Notes: generated by a model not told the origin, from the sequence alone. Counted from the first letter of the stretch, positions 1 through 9,401 are shown. The stretch is DNA of 64,000 bases from Confluentibacter sediminis (GCF_003258355.1 NZ_QKPO01000011.1:1-64000), one strand, 5' to 3'. Translations and numbers: made by a program.

Positions 1-86
1 TGTCATTAATTTGTAGAAAATCTATAGATTTATAGAAATAAATGGGGTTTGTGCGCAAACTCCCGTTCTGCACCATATAACAAACA
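1..86. other. Non-coding left edge with hairpins
   Basis: No gene is visible here. There is a 14-bp perfect palindrome (AAATCTATAGATTT, 18-31), then a small hairpin (GGGTTTG, loop TGCG, CAAACTCCC) and the motif GTTCTGCACC just before the SIR2-like gene. GTTCTGC is nearly the reverse complement of GCATAAC, which follows the end of that gene. The stretch looks like the 3' end of a repeat of which most lies outside the window. Confidence 0.4.
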
Positions 87-1724
87 ATGCTGAATAAATA
101 CAAAATTAAGAGTTATAAATATGTTTTTGAAAGACTTTTTGAAAATAATGAGTTAAAAAATGGCTCAATTCTATCTGGCGCGGCAATTTCATCAATACTT
201 GGAAGTAATTTACCATTAGGAAAGGAACTTTTAGATTCAGGTATAAATTCTGTATTGAAAGATTCAAATCTAAAACGATATAGAACAAAGTTAAAACAAA
301 AAAAAAGTTTCCAAAAACTTACCCCTGAAAATGTTTTTGAATTAATTATTCAAAATTTTGGCAATGACTTCTTATCATTTTTCGATATTTTAAAATATGC
401 AAATCCAAACAGCCTGCATAAAACTCTCTCAGAATTCATAAACTCTAATTATTTTAATTTTTACACTACAAACTTTGACCTTTTAGTAGATATATTTTGT
501 AACTCTAAAGATGATGTTATTCATATTCACGGGAGTTTAGAGGATAAGTCAAGCCTATCAGTAACTCTTAGAACTATAGCTAAAGGTATTAGTTTAAAGC
601 ATTATAGAGAATTTAAAGAAAAAAGCCTGAACAAAAGTCTATTAGTAATTGGTTACTCTGGTAATGATAAAGATGTAATCGAATTAATTAATGAATCAAG
701 TTTTAAAAATATCTATTGGATGATTTATGATATTAAAAATGAATGGGAACTTCAAAATATATCCAATATTAATAAAAAAATAATCTTATTTGAGGGAGAT
801 TTAATTCGTTTTGATAAAGATTTAAAGTCACTTTTTAATTTAAAACATAACTTAGAAGATGTAATTTCCAAAAGGAAAATCTCAATTAATAAAAAACAGA
901 TTATAAAATCATTTAATTATGCAACTATCGACCAATTGAAATTTTTGATAGCTGTCTATAATTCAATTGGTGCTTATGAATCTGTTATAGAGATATGCTC
1001 TAAATTTAAAAATAAAATAGTTTCTGTATCACAACAACAATATTTATTAAATTGTTTATGTGCAGCACAAAGAGCCATTGGTTCATCATTTTCTTCAGCA
1101 TCATATTATGCGAACCAAGCTATTAAATTATATAACCTTAGTGGTTATTCTAAATTTGAATATATAATGTCCTTAAATTTAAAAGGTCTTATATTTTTAG
1201 AAAAGAAAAGAAGTTCACCAAAAGATGCATTAAAAACATTTTTAGATTTAGAGTTGTTAACTAATGAAGAAGAATGGAAATTGGCTTTTAAGGATGAAAT
1301 TCAAATAAAATCATTCAAAGGTCGATTATTCAATAATATCGGATTATGTTATATGGAATTAAAATCATTTTCTCAATCGCAAAAATATTTTGAAGATGCA
1401 ATTACATCGAAGAGAGAAAATGGCGATTTATTGTCCGAAATCATAACATTATGTAACCTATGTGTTAATGATTTATATTTCCTAAAAAAAGAGAAGAAAA
1501 TAGTTATTGATAGATTATTTTTTTTATTTGTTAAATATGAAAATGATGTTTTGCCACAAATAGCTTATTACTATAGACGAACTGGAATGGTTAATTGTAA
1601 AATTGGAAATATTAAAGTAGGAATTAAAAGGTTGAAAAAATCAATTGCTATTTATAAAAAATTAGAAAGAACTGATTTCGATGACTTATTAATAAAAGAA
1701 TATATAGACAAATACGGTGCATAA
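87..1724 (+). CDS. SIR2-like / TPR protein, probable defence NADase
   Basis: The 545-residue protein has an N-terminal SIR2-like domain (about residues 25-250) and a helical TPR-type C-terminus (about 280-540). Visible SIR2 signatures are GAAIS (31-35, in place of the usual GAGxS), TTNFD (127-131, the conserved Asn and Asp), HIHG (146-149, candidate catalytic His) and GYSGND (189-194). Helical repeats such as the one at about 436-466 (FNNIGLCYMELKSFSQSQKYF) look like TPRs. In known antiphage proteins SIR2-like domains deplete NAD+ when a sensor domain detects infection, and TPRs can be such sensors; that role here is inference. The gene is AT-rich, stands alone, and lies beside a broken tRNA-Ala gene, so it was probably acquired horizontally. 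The start is the first ATG; no strong ribosome binding site is seen. Confidence 0.75.
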   Translation: MLNKYKIKSYKYVFERLFENNELKNGSILSGAAISSILGSNLPLGKELLDSGINSVLKDSNLKRYRTKLKQKKSFQKLTPENVFELIIQNFGNDFLSFFDILKYANPNSLHKTLSEFINSNYFNFYTTNFDLLVDIFCNSKDDVIHIHGSLEDKSSLSVTLRTIAKGISLKHYREFKEKSLNKSLLVIGYSGNDKDVIELINESSFKNIYWMIYDIKNEWELQNISNINKKIILFEGDLIRFDKDLKSLFNLKHNLEDVISKRKISINKKQIIKSFNYATIDQLKFLIAVYNSIGAYESVIEICSKFKNKIVSVSQQQYLLNCLCAAQRAIGSSFSSASYYANQAIKLYNLSGYSKFEYIMSLNLKGLIFLEKKRSSPKDALKTFLDLELLTNEEEWKLAFKDEIQIKSFKGRLFNNIGLCYMELKSFSQSQKYFEDAITSKRENGDLLSEIITLCNLCVNDLYFLKKEKKIVIDRLFFLFVKYENDVLPQIAYYYRRTGMVNCKIGNIKVGIKRLKKSIAIYKKLERTDFDDLLIKEYIDKYGA

Positions 1725-1846
1725 CAAAGAACTGAGTTAAAAAACCCACCACAACACTCCACCACCATCAACTTTTGATTTTAACAACCTCTGGAAAGTA
1801 TTGATATTAAAGGGATACGAGAGATTAAAGAATCCTACGTTTTTTT

Positions 1847-1885
1847 CTGCCAGCCAAGCGCTCTAGCCAACTGAGCTACATCCCC
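1847..1885 (-). pseudogene. 5' half of tRNA-Ala(GGC), truncated
   Basis: Read on the minus strand this is a perfect tRNA 5' half: acceptor strand GGGGATG, TA, D-stem GCTC/GAGC around AGTTGGCTA, anticodon stem CTTGG and loop CTGGCAG (anticodon GGC, Ala). The sequence then turns into a run of A instead of the expected CCAAG, and no 3' half is found in the remaining 1.8 kb to the left. The break lies exactly at the end of the anticodon loop, a common place for integrase strand exchange. It is most simply read as a tRNA gene broken by insertion or deletion of an island to the left. Confidence 0.75.
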
Positions 1886-1890
1886 ATTAA

Positions 1891-2685
1891 TTATTTTAAT
1901 TCACTTAAAACTAAAACAGGAATATTACTGCTAAAATCCTTTTTAAGTATTTCGTTATTTTCCCATAATTTGCTAAAAAACCCACGTTTTCTTCTCACAA
2001 CACATAACATATCCGGATTATGTTCTCTATAATGTTCTAAAACACCTTGAAAAGTAGTCGCATTTTCTGAATAAATAGTATTAGATATTAAAGATTTTAA
2101 ATCATCATTTACATCGAAATCGCCTTCATTATAATAATGTGTTTTTACTAACAACAAATCAACTGTGGCTTTAAAGTGTTCTTTCACATATTTTAAAGGC
2201 TCTAACACACCTTCCTTTTTAATAATAGCAGACTTTACAGCCATTAAAATAGTATTAACTGGTTTAAAAACGCTAGACTCTGGAACAATAAGTGCTGGAA
2301 TTTGGGTACGTTTAATAATTTTTCCAGAGGTTTTTCCTAAAAACACTTCTTCCTTAATTGAATTCGTTCTCGGCTCAATTAATATTAAATCAATATCGGC
2401 AGCCTTACTAACTAATTCTAAGGTATCAATTAAATCTCCTTTTAAACTTTTTACGATATAATCAACTCCCTTTGTATCAATTTTAGACACTAAATCATCT
2501 AAATACACCTTACTTTCACGGGCTAATATAGCGTCAACATTCACCATAGTTCCTGCCTTTGTATACACATTGTATGTTTGTACAATAAATAATTTTGCGC
2601 CAAAATTTTTAGCAAAATCTATAGCATATTGTAAATGACTCAATGAGTTTTCAGAGGTACCTATTGGAACTAAAATATTTTTCAT
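1891..2685 (-). CDS. Universal stress protein, two UspA domains
   Basis: A 264-residue protein starting MKNILVPIGTSENSLSHLQY, the usual beginning of Usp domains in Flavobacteriaceae. The length fits two tandem Usp folds (about 1-135 and 145-264). The first holds the conserved patterns AIDFAKNFGAKLFIV and a GKTSGKII stretch near residue 120, which resembles the ATP-binding G-x2-G-x9-G(S/T) region of this family; the second is more degenerate. Usp proteins are cytoplasmic factors for stress or starvation survival. It is a single-gene unit, with a -7 element about 30 bases upstream of the start. Confidence 0.85.
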   Translation of the reverse strand: MKNILVPIGTSENSLSHLQYAIDFAKNFGAKLFIVQTYNVYTKAGTMVNVDAILARESKVYLDDLVSKIDTKGVDYIVKSLKGDLIDTLELVSKAADIDLILIEPRTNSIKEEVFLGKTSGKIIKRTQIPALIVPESSVFKPVNTILMAVKSAIIKKEGVLEPLKYVKEHFKATVDLLLVKTHYYNEGDFDVNDDLKSLISNTIYSENATTFQGVLEHYREHNPDMLCVVRRKRGFFSKLWENNEILKKDFSSNIPVLVLSELK

Positions 2686-2715
2686 TTTTAAACAGAGTTT
2701 AAAATATTATACATG

Positions 2716-2723
2716 CAAAAGTA
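2716..2723 (-). promoter_or_regulatory. Candidate -7 promoter element for the Usp gene
   Basis: On the minus strand the sequence reads TACTTTTG, a match to the Bacteroidota -7 consensus TAnnTTTG, about 30 bases before the Usp start codon. No clear -33 TTG is seen. Confidence 0.4.
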
Positions 2724-2950
2724 ATCATTTATATGAATTGTAAAGACACTAAAAAAATGATTACATCTTTTTTAATTCAAAATATTATTATTGCCTTGTT
2801 TTGCTAATGTAACTTTTATTGCTTTTAAACAATTTTCAATTTATAATTTAGGTGATTAAAAAAATAACGAAAAATTAAATATTACAAGCATGTTAAATGC
2901 TTTTGGTTTAACAAAACAAGGCTTTAATTTGAATAAAATTTTCCAATATA

Positions 2951-4957
2951 ATGAAGCAATTTATCGTATTATTAATTTTCATTTTTACCCTTAATGGATT
3001 TTCTCAAATTTTAGACCCTGTAAAATGGTCAACTTCTGTAGAAAAAATATCTGACACAGAATACAACTTAATAATTTCTGCAGACATTGAAAACAACTGG
3101 CATTTATATTCCCAGTATACAGACGAGGGTGGCTCTTTGCCCATCGAAATATCGAAAAAAGAAGGAGATGATTTTGAGCTTATAGGAAAAGCCGTAGAAA
3201 GTGACACTATAAAAAAATACAACGAGATTTTTGAAGTATACGAGACTTTTTTTGAGCATAAAGCTGTTTTAAAACAACGAATTAATTTAAAAAACAACGA
3301 TGTTTCAGCAGTAAGTCTGAATATAACAGGACAGGTTTGTAAAGAAGCTTGTTTGCAAATTGATGAGGATTTTACTTTTGAATTAAACGAAGACAGTTTA
3401 GCAGAAACTACTAATGTCGGTAATGTTGACAATGAATCTACAAACCAATTTCTGTATGGATTAACAGAAATTAATCTTGATAAATCCAATCAAAACTGTG
3501 ATAATGATGGGGGTATAACGCCAACAGATTCAGCAGGTGAAAAATCGCTTTGGAGTATTTTTGGACTTGGTTTTCTAGGCGGTCTCTTAGCACTCTTAAC
3601 ACCTTGCGTATTCCCTATGATTCCGTTAACCGTTAGCTTTTTCACTAAAAGAAGTGGTAGCAATAAAAGCGCTGGCATTTCTAAGGCTATTTTATATGGT
3701 TTCTTTATTCTGGCTGTATATTTAATATTGAGTATTCCGTTTCATCTATTAGATTCTATAAATCCAGATATATTAAATGAAATCTCGACTAATGTTACCC
3801 TAAACATTATTTTCTTCTTGGTTTTTGTGTTCTTTGCGTTTTCATTCTTTGGATATTATGAATTGACACTTCCTGCAAGTTGGACCAACAAAACAACTAA
3901 AGGTGAAAGTGTTGGTGGTATATTGGGGATCTTTTTTATGGCATTGACTTTAGCATTGGTGTCTTTCTCTTGTACCGGCCCCATTCTGGGGTCACTGTTA
4001 GCTGGTTCATTAACCGCTGATGGTGGTGCGTGGCAATTAACTGCTGGCATGGGTGGTTTCGGATTGGCTTTAGGATTACCGTTTGCCTTGTTTGCGATGT
4101 TCCCAAATATGATGAATGCCTTGCCAAAATCTGGTGGTTGGTTAAATACAACTAAAGTGATTTTAGGGTTTTTAGAATTGGCTTTAGCATTCAAATTTTT
4201 ATCGAATGCTGATTTAGTGCAACATTGGGGCGTCTTAAAAATTGAACTGTTTTTAGGATTATGGATTATTATTTTTGCTGGATTAGCTCTTTATGCTTTT
4301 GGTAAACTCAGATTTCCTCACGATTCCCCTTTAAAAAAATTATCTTTTTTAAGAGTTGCTTCAGGTGTGCTAGTGACTTCATTTGTAGTATACTTAGCTT
4401 CCGGTTTTAGAGTGAATAAAGACACTAATACCTATACCCCTCTAACTGTTTTGAGTGGTTTAGCACCTCCTGTTGGGTATAGCTTTTTTCTCCCTAATGA
4501 ATGTCCAAATAATTTGAATTGCTTTAAAGATTTAAAAGAAGGTATTGCTTATGCCAAAAAAGTGAATAAACCCATTATGCTAGATTTTACAGGATACGCT
4601 TGTGTGAACTGTAGAAAAATGGAAGAACATGTATGGCCAAAAAAGAAAATCGACAACTATCTAAGAAATGATTATGTGTTGATTTCGTTGTATGTTGATG
4701 ATAAAAAAGAACTTCCAGAAGACCAGCAAATTCTTGTAAACCGCATCAATGGCGGTACCAGAAAATTAGAGAATTATGGTCACAAATGGGCTAATTTTCA
4801 AACGCAATTCTTTCAATCAAACTCGCAACCTTACTATGTGCTTTTAAGTCCCGATGGTAAACATGTATTGAATTCTCCCGTAGGTTACACACCTAACGAA
4901 GAGGATTATGAACAATTTTTACAATGTGGATTGGATGCTGTTGGCAAAAACCAATAG
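2951..4957 (+). CDS. dsbD: Thiol:disulfide interchange protein DsbD
   Basis: A 668-residue inner-membrane protein that passes electrons from cytoplasmic thioredoxin to periplasmic disulfides. A signal peptide (1-18, ending FTLNGFSQ) is followed by a DsbD-alpha immunoglobulin-like domain (about 20-150) with the cysteine pair in CKEACLQ. A central eight-helix membrane domain follows (about 200-500) with the hallmark cysteines in TPCVFPMIP and SFSCTGPILG. A C-terminal thioredoxin domain has CVNC at residues 551-554. All three redox-active pairs are present, so the protein looks complete and functional. The gene is 44 bases upstream of the yicC start region, but yicC has its own promoter-like element. 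Confidence 0.95.
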   Translation: MKQFIVLLIFIFTLNGFSQILDPVKWSTSVEKISDTEYNLIISADIENNWHLYSQYTDEGGSLPIEISKKEGDDFELIGKAVESDTIKKYNEIFEVYETFFEHKAVLKQRINLKNNDVSAVSLNITGQVCKEACLQIDEDFTFELNEDSLAETTNVGNVDNESTNQFLYGLTEINLDKSNQNCDNDGGITPTDSAGEKSLWSIFGLGFLGGLLALLTPCVFPMIPLTVSFFTKRSGSNKSAGISKAILYGFFILAVYLILSIPFHLLDSINPDILNEISTNVTLNIIFFLVFVFFAFSFFGYYELTLPASWTNKTTKGESVGGILGIFFMALTLALVSFSCTGPILGSLLAGSLTADGGAWQLTAGMGGFGLALGLPFALFAMFPNMMNALPKSGGWLNTTKVILGFLELALAFKFLSNADLVQHWGVLKIELFLGLWIIIFAGLALYAFGKLRFPHDSPLKKLSFLRVASGVLVTSFVVYLASGFRVNKDTNTYTPLTVLSGLAPPVGYSFFLPNECPNNLNCFKDLKEGIAYAKKVNKPIMLDFTGYACVNCRKMEEHVWPKKKIDNYLRNDYVLISLYVDDKKELPEDQQILVNRINGGTRKLENYGHKWANFQTQFFQSNSQPYYVLLSPDGKHVLNSPVGYTPNEEDYEQFLQCGLDAVGKNQ

Positions 4958-4996
4958 AAGTCTGCGCTAAATATGTAATAAACTTAAGGTTTTAAT

Positions 4997-5004
4997 TACC
5001 TTTG
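4997..5004 (+). promoter_or_regulatory. Candidate -7 promoter element for yicC-gmk-nadD
   Basis: TACCTTTG matches the Bacteroidota -7 consensus TAnnTTTG and lies 21 bases upstream of the preferred yicC start at 5026. The distance argues for the ATG at 5026 rather than the upstream TTG at 5002. Confidence 0.45.
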
Positions 5005-5025
5005 TGTAACTTAATACATGCGTAT

Positions 5026-5883
5026 ATGATATATTCAATGACGGGTTACGGAAAATCTGTTTTGCAGTTACCAACAAAAAAAATAACTATCGAGTTAAAA
5101 TCATTAAACAGCAAAAGTCTAGATTTAAATACCAGAATGCCCTCTATATATAGAGAAAAAGAACTAGATATTAGAAAAGTTCTAGCCGACAAACTAGAAC
5201 GTGGTAAAATAGATTTCTCCATTTTTATTGAATTAACTGCGGAAGATACCTCTACTCAAATAAATACGCCTGTAGTAAAACAATATATCGAACAATTGAA
5301 AAAAGTGGTTGATGGTGACGAGATGGAACTTCTAAAAATGGCCGTTCGTTTCCCGGACGCTTTAAATACCGTTCGTGAAGAAATTGACGAAGACGAATGG
5401 AAAGCTATTCAAACAGAAATAACAAAAGCCATAGATTTGATAAAGGACTACAGACTTAACGAAGGCAAAGTGCTTGAGCAAGACTTTAATAATCGCGTAA
5501 CTATAATTAGTGATTTATTAGAGAAAGTTATTGCTATGGATCCAGAACGTATTGAAGGGGTAAGGGAGCGTTTGCTTAAAGGCGTTGAAGAACTAAAAGA
5601 GAAGTACGACGAAAACCGATTTGAACAAGAATTGGTTTACTACATTGAAAAGTTTGATATTACCGAAGAAAAAGTCCGTTTAAAAAACCATTTAAATTAT
5701 TTTCTAGAATCTATAAATTCTGTGGATTCTAATGGGAAAAAATTAGGGTTTATTAGCCAAGAAATGGGGCGAGAAATAAATACCATTGGCTCTAAAAGTA
5801 ATTATGCACCTATGCAACAACTGGTGGTTCAAATGAAAGATGAACTAGAGAAAATAAAAGAACAATTGTTAAATGTGCTTTAA
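5026..5883 (+). CDS. yicC: YicC family endoribonuclease
   Basis: The product (285 residues from this start) begins MIYSMTGYGKS, the normal N-terminus of YicC/YloC proteins (MxxSMTGFG). The frame is open back to a TTG at 5002, but that would add an atypical extension, so ATG 5026 is preferred. The C-terminal DUF1732 region is recognisable by LGFISQEMGREINTIGSKS near residue 250. YicC-family proteins are RNases linked to RNA turnover. The gene heads a cluster with gmk (51-base gap) and nadD (7-base gap), a common flavobacterial arrangement. Confidence 0.92.
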   Translation: MIYSMTGYGKSVLQLPTKKITIELKSLNSKSLDLNTRMPSIYREKELDIRKVLADKLERGKIDFSIFIELTAEDTSTQINTPVVKQYIEQLKKVVDGDEMELLKMAVRFPDALNTVREEIDEDEWKAIQTEITKAIDLIKDYRLNEGKVLEQDFNNRVTIISDLLEKVIAMDPERIEGVRERLLKGVEELKEKYDENRFEQELVYYIEKFDITEEKVRLKNHLNYFLESINSVDSNGKKLGFISQEMGREINTIGSKSNYAPMQQLVVQMKDELEKIKEQLLNVL

Positions 5884-5934
5884 ATAAGTCGCCGTATTCA
5901 GTATCATTAATCAATAAAAAATATTTGTGCATTC

Positions 5935-6531
5935 GTGGCAATAGAAGAAATTAAAAACATAAAACAAGGCAAACTAATTGTTTTTTCAGCGCCCTCTGGC
6001 TCAGGAAAAACAACCATTGTGAGGCATTTATTAGGTCAAAAGGACTTAAATTTAGAGTTCTCTATTTCGGCAACATCTAGGGAAAAACGTGGTGAAGAAG
6101 TTGATGGAAAAGATTATTATTTTCTATCTACAGAAGAATTCAAATCGAAAATTAAAAGTGAAGCTTTTTTGGAGTGGGAAGAAGTCTATCGTGATAATTT
6201 TTATGGCACTTTAAAAACAGAGGTGGAACGTATTTGGTCTCATGGAAAACATGTTATTTTTGATATTGATGTATCTGGTGGGTTACGCATTAAAAGAAAA
6301 TTTCCAGAACAAACGTTAGCTATTTTTGTAAAGCCGCCAAGTATCGACGAACTCAAAATACGCTTAAAAAAGCGTAGCACCGAAAGTGCCGACAAAATAA
6401 ACATGCGTGTTGCTAAGGCTTCTGCCGAACTCGCTACAGCTCCTTTATTTGATGTTATTATTGAAAACGATGTTTTAGAAAATGCCTTAAAAAAAGCAGA
6501 AAACTTAGTGGATAATTTTATAAATTCTTAA
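5935..6531 (+). CDS. gmk: Guanylate kinase
   Basis: A 198-residue GMP kinase converting GMP and ATP to GDP and ADP. The P-loop APSGSGKTT lies near residues 20-28. The GMP-binding signature SATSREKRGEEVDGKDYYF follows, with F/Y and E residues of the nucleotide-monophosphate lid after it (EWEEVYRDNFYGT). Length matches the family. No in-frame ATG occurs before the P-loop, so the GTG at 5935 is used; this adds a short MAIEEIKNIKQ leader. The gene lies between yicC and nadD in one apparent operon. Confidence 0.95.
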   Translation: MAIEEIKNIKQGKLIVFSAPSGSGKTTIVRHLLGQKDLNLEFSISATSREKRGEEVDGKDYYFLSTEEFKSKIKSEAFLEWEEVYRDNFYGTLKTEVERIWSHGKHVIFDIDVSGGLRIKRKFPEQTLAIFVKPPSIDELKIRLKKRSTESADKINMRVAKASAELATAPLFDVIIENDVLENALKKAENLVDNFINS

Positions 6532-6538
6532 CGACATT

Positions 6539-7117
6539 ATGAAGGTTGGTTTATATTTTGGTTCTTTTAATCCCATAAATATTGGCCACTTGGTTATTGG
6601 TAATTACTTGGCTGAACAAAGTGATTTAGATCAAGTTTGGTTTGTGGTAACACCGCATAATCCATTCAAAAAAAAGGATACCTTATTAGATAATTACCAA
6701 CGTTTGGAAATGGTATATCTGGCAACAAAAGAGTATCCAAAACTAAAACCTTGCGATATTGAGTTCAACTTACCTCAACCTAATTATACCATCAATACGT
6801 TGGCTTATTTACAGGAAAAATATCCGCAACATGATTTTTGCTTGATCATGGGAGAAGATAATTTAAAGAGCTTTCACAAATGGAAAAACTATGAGGTTAT
6901 TTTAGAAAATCATCATATTTATGTGTACCCAAGAATATCCGAAGGACCTATAGAAACCCAATTTGATAATCATAAAAAGATACACCAAATTAATGCGCCC
7001 ATCATGGAATTGTCTTCTACCTACATTCGCAGTGCCATAAAAAAAGGCATTAATGTGAAACCTATGGTGCCACAGGAGGCTTGGATATATTTAGAACAAA
7101 TGAATTTCTATAAATAG
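6539..7117 (+). CDS. nadD: Nicotinate-nucleotide adenylyltransferase
   Basis: A 192-residue NaMN adenylyltransferase, which makes nicotinate adenine dinucleotide in NAD+ synthesis. The nucleotidyltransferase motif GSFNPINIGHL (residues about 8-18) contains the G-x-F-x-P-x-H/I-x-GH pattern, and the C-terminal SSTYIRSAIKKG is the second family signature (SSTxIR). It follows gmk by 7 bases and is the last gene of the yicC-gmk-nadD cluster. It converges on hutG, with no strong terminator visible in the 37-base gap. Confidence 0.95.
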   Translation: MKVGLYFGSFNPINIGHLVIGNYLAEQSDLDQVWFVVTPHNPFKKKDTLLDNYQRLEMVYLATKEYPKLKPCDIEFNLPQPNYTINTLAYLQEKYPQHDFCLIMGEDNLKSFHKWKNYEVILENHHIYVYPRISEGPIETQFDNHKKIHQINAPIMELSSTYIRSAIKKGINVKPMVPQEAWIYLEQMNFYK

Positions 7118-7154
7118 CCAGCCAGAGTCTTTATTAAAATTTTAGAAGTCTTTT

Positions 7155-8150
7155 TTATTTTAATCTCACAATAAAATCTACCAGTATAGCGGCTAAACTA
7201 GACGTGCGATTATCAATATCAAATGTTGGGTTTAGTTCTGCAATATCACAAGCTATTACTTTGTTGGTTTCAAACAAAAAGGGCAGTAGTTTAAACAAAA
7301 AGAAAGGTGAAAATCCTAAAGGAGATGGTGCGCTAACACCTGGCGTATATGCTGATGAAAATCCATCTAAGTCGATGGTAATATATATGTGATCATTTTT
7401 TTCAATGAATGGTTTTAATCGGTCTTGTAATTTTTTTATACTTTCAATAGATTCATCACAATCATAATTAACCATATAATTTACATGCTTGCTTTCCGCG
7501 ATGTTGAATAATTGGTTAGTATTCGATGGCTGCTGAATGCCAATAGCAAAATAATCAACAGTTTCATTTACATTTTCTAATTCAGAAATAATTTGATTAA
7601 AGGGTGTTCCCGAATTAGGCAGGGTTTCAATAGGACGTAAATCAAAATGAGCATCAAAATTTATAATTCCAATTCTTTTTTTAGAGGTGTTTTTTACGGC
7701 ATCCCAAATCCCCATAAAATGACCGTAAGCCATATCATGTCCACCTCCAATAACGATAGGAAATATGTTTTGTGATAGTAATTGACTTACCGTTTTGGAT
7801 AAGGCTCCCTGACAGGATTCCATATCATTTTCAACACAAATAACATCACCAATATCTGCGATATGTTTATTATCATGCACAGCAAGTTTGCCAAGTCGTT
7901 CTCTTAACACTTTAGGACCTTGCGCTGCGCCTATCCTACCTTGGTTTCTTTTAACGCCTTCATCACACACATAACCTAATAATGCGATATCTATTTTGTT
8001 ATCTTCATTCAACTCATTAATATGAAACAACGCTATTTTTTGGTGCCAATATAAAATTCCTAAATCTGGATGAGAAGCGCGTCCAGACCAATGTGTTTTT
8101 TGTCCAGATTGGTAGGTAACATTCATTTGATGATATAAATCTACTTTCAA
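7155..8150 (-). CDS. hutG: Formimidoylglutamase (arginase family)
   Basis: A 331-residue ureohydrolase-fold enzyme that hydrolyses N-formimidoyl-glutamate to glutamate and formamide, the last step of the four-enzyme Hut pathway. The Mn-binding motifs are present: GGGHDMAYGH, NFDAHFDLR and TIDLDGFSSAYTPG. It is the last gene of the hut operon, 12 bases after hutI. Its context with hutH, hutU and hutI supports formimidoylglutamase rather than arginase or agmatinase. Confidence 0.93.
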   Translation of the reverse strand: MKVDLYHQMNVTYQSGQKTHWSGRASHPDLGILYWHQKIALFHINELNEDNKIDIALLGYVCDEGVKRNQGRIGAAQGPKVLRERLGKLAVHDNKHIADIGDVICVENDMESCQGALSKTVSQLLSQNIFPIVIGGGHDMAYGHFMGIWDAVKNTSKKRIGIINFDAHFDLRPIETLPNSGTPFNQIISELENVNETVDYFAIGIQQPSNTNQLFNIAESKHVNYMVNYDCDESIESIKKLQDRLKPFIEKNDHIYITIDLDGFSSAYTPGVSAPSPLGFSPFFLFKLLPFLFETNKVIACDIAELNPTFDIDNRTSSLAAILVDFIVRLK

Positions 8151-8162
8151 AATCTTTACTAT

Positions 8163-9401
8163 TTAGATTATTTCTATTCCATTTAAAAACACGCTTTCTA
8201 TCTGAGAAGCACCAAACGCATACGGAATAAAACTATAGGAACTTATGGTCTTGGTTAAAATTAAATTCGCTTTTTTACCAACGGTAATAGAACCAACTTC
8301 TTTTTCTAAACCCATGGCATAGGCACCATTTATGGTTGCTGCATTTATAGCTTCTTCTGGGGTCATTTTCATTTTTATACACGCCGTAGAGACCACAAAA
8401 TTCATGTTTCCAGAAGGTGAAGACCCTGGATTATAATCGGTTGCCAAGGCTAAAGGTAATCCTGCATCAATCATTTTACGAGCTGGTGTATACGGAATAC
8501 TCAAAAAATAAGAACATCCTGGTAAAGCCACAGGCATCGTTTTAGAGTTTTTAAGCACCTCGATATCTTCATCCCGCATGGTTTCTAAATGGTCAACAGA
8601 AAGCGCATTATATTTCACACCAGCTTGAACACCTCCGAAAGAGCTAAATTGATTGACATGGATTTTAGGTATTAATCCATACTTTTTTCCTGCCTCTAAA
8701 ATAACCTCGGTATCTTCAACAGAAAAATAACCTGCTTCACAAAATACATCCACATATTCTGCCAAAGAAGCTTCGGCAACTAAAGGCATCATCTCATTAA
8801 TAATAAGCTTTACATAGCCCTCTTTATTGTTTTTGTGGTTATTAGGAATGGCATGTGCGCCTAAAAACGTGGCTTTAATCGGAATGGTATAATTTTTTTT
8901 TAAGCGTTTGATAACACTTAGTATTTTTAATTCTGATTCTACGGTTAACCCGTAACCCGATTTAATTTCTATGGCACCAGTTCCTGAAGCGATCACTTCT
9001 TCTAAACGTATTTTGCTTTGTTGGTATAATTGGTCTTCAGACGTTTCTAAAAGTTTTTTAGCAGAATTTAAAATGCCTCCACCTTTATTAGCAATGTCTT
9101 GATAAGACAAGCCTTTTATTTTATCTACAAACTCATGTTCTCTGTGACCCGCATACACCAAGTGTGTATGGGAATCGCACCAGGTTGGTAATAGCATTTT
9201 TCCTGTGGCATCTATAACCTTATCTACTTCAATACTTGGACAATGCTTCATCGTTCCGAAATCTGAGATGAGACCATCTACCACCAACAAATAAGCTTTT
9301 TTTATGGTTGGCAATTCATCCATGTCTTTACCAGAAACAAACGAAACTGTCTTATTTCTTACCTGAAGTAATTCCTTAATATTTTTAAATAAAATACGCA
9401 T
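8163..9401 (-). CDS. hutI: Imidazolonepropionase
   Basis: A 412-residue amidohydrolase that opens imidazolone-propionate to formimidoyl-glutamate. The metal-binding motif SHTHLVYAGHREHEF lies near residue 78, with further His/Glu ligands in FLGAHAIPNNH and KIHVNQFSSFGG, and the Asp in ALATDYNPGSSPSG. Length is normal for HutI. The start codon shares one base with the hutU stop (TAATG arrangement), which indicates translational coupling in the operon. Confidence 0.95.
   Translation of the reverse strand: MRILFKNIKELLQVRNKTVSFVSGKDMDELPTIKKAYLLVVDGLISDFGTMKHCPSIEVDKVIDATGKMLLPTWCDSHTHLVYAGHREHEFVDKIKGLSYQDIANKGGGILNSAKKLLETSEDQLYQQSKIRLEEVIASGTGAIEIKSGYGLTVESELKILSVIKRLKKNYTIPIKATFLGAHAIPNNHKNNKEGYVKLIINEMMPLVAEASLAEYVDVFCEAGYFSVEDTEVILEAGKKYGLIPKIHVNQFSSFGGVQAGVKYNALSVDHLETMRDEDIEVLKNSKTMPVALPGCSYFLSIPYTPARKMIDAGLPLALATDYNPGSSPSGNMNFVVSTACIKMKMTPEEAINAATINGAYAMGLEKEVGSITVGKKANLILTKTISSYSFIPYAFGASQIESVFLNGIEII

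Noticed and set aside
1725-1890. A tRNA-Ala gene interrupted by an intron in the anticodon loop
   Set aside because: No 3' half (CCAAG plus T-arm) was found in the 1.8 kb to the left, and no group I intron features were recognised. A truncated gene is simpler.
5002-5025. YicC start at the upstream TTG
   Set aside because: It would add eight atypical residues before MIYSMTGYG and would lie inside the region of the likely -7 promoter element.
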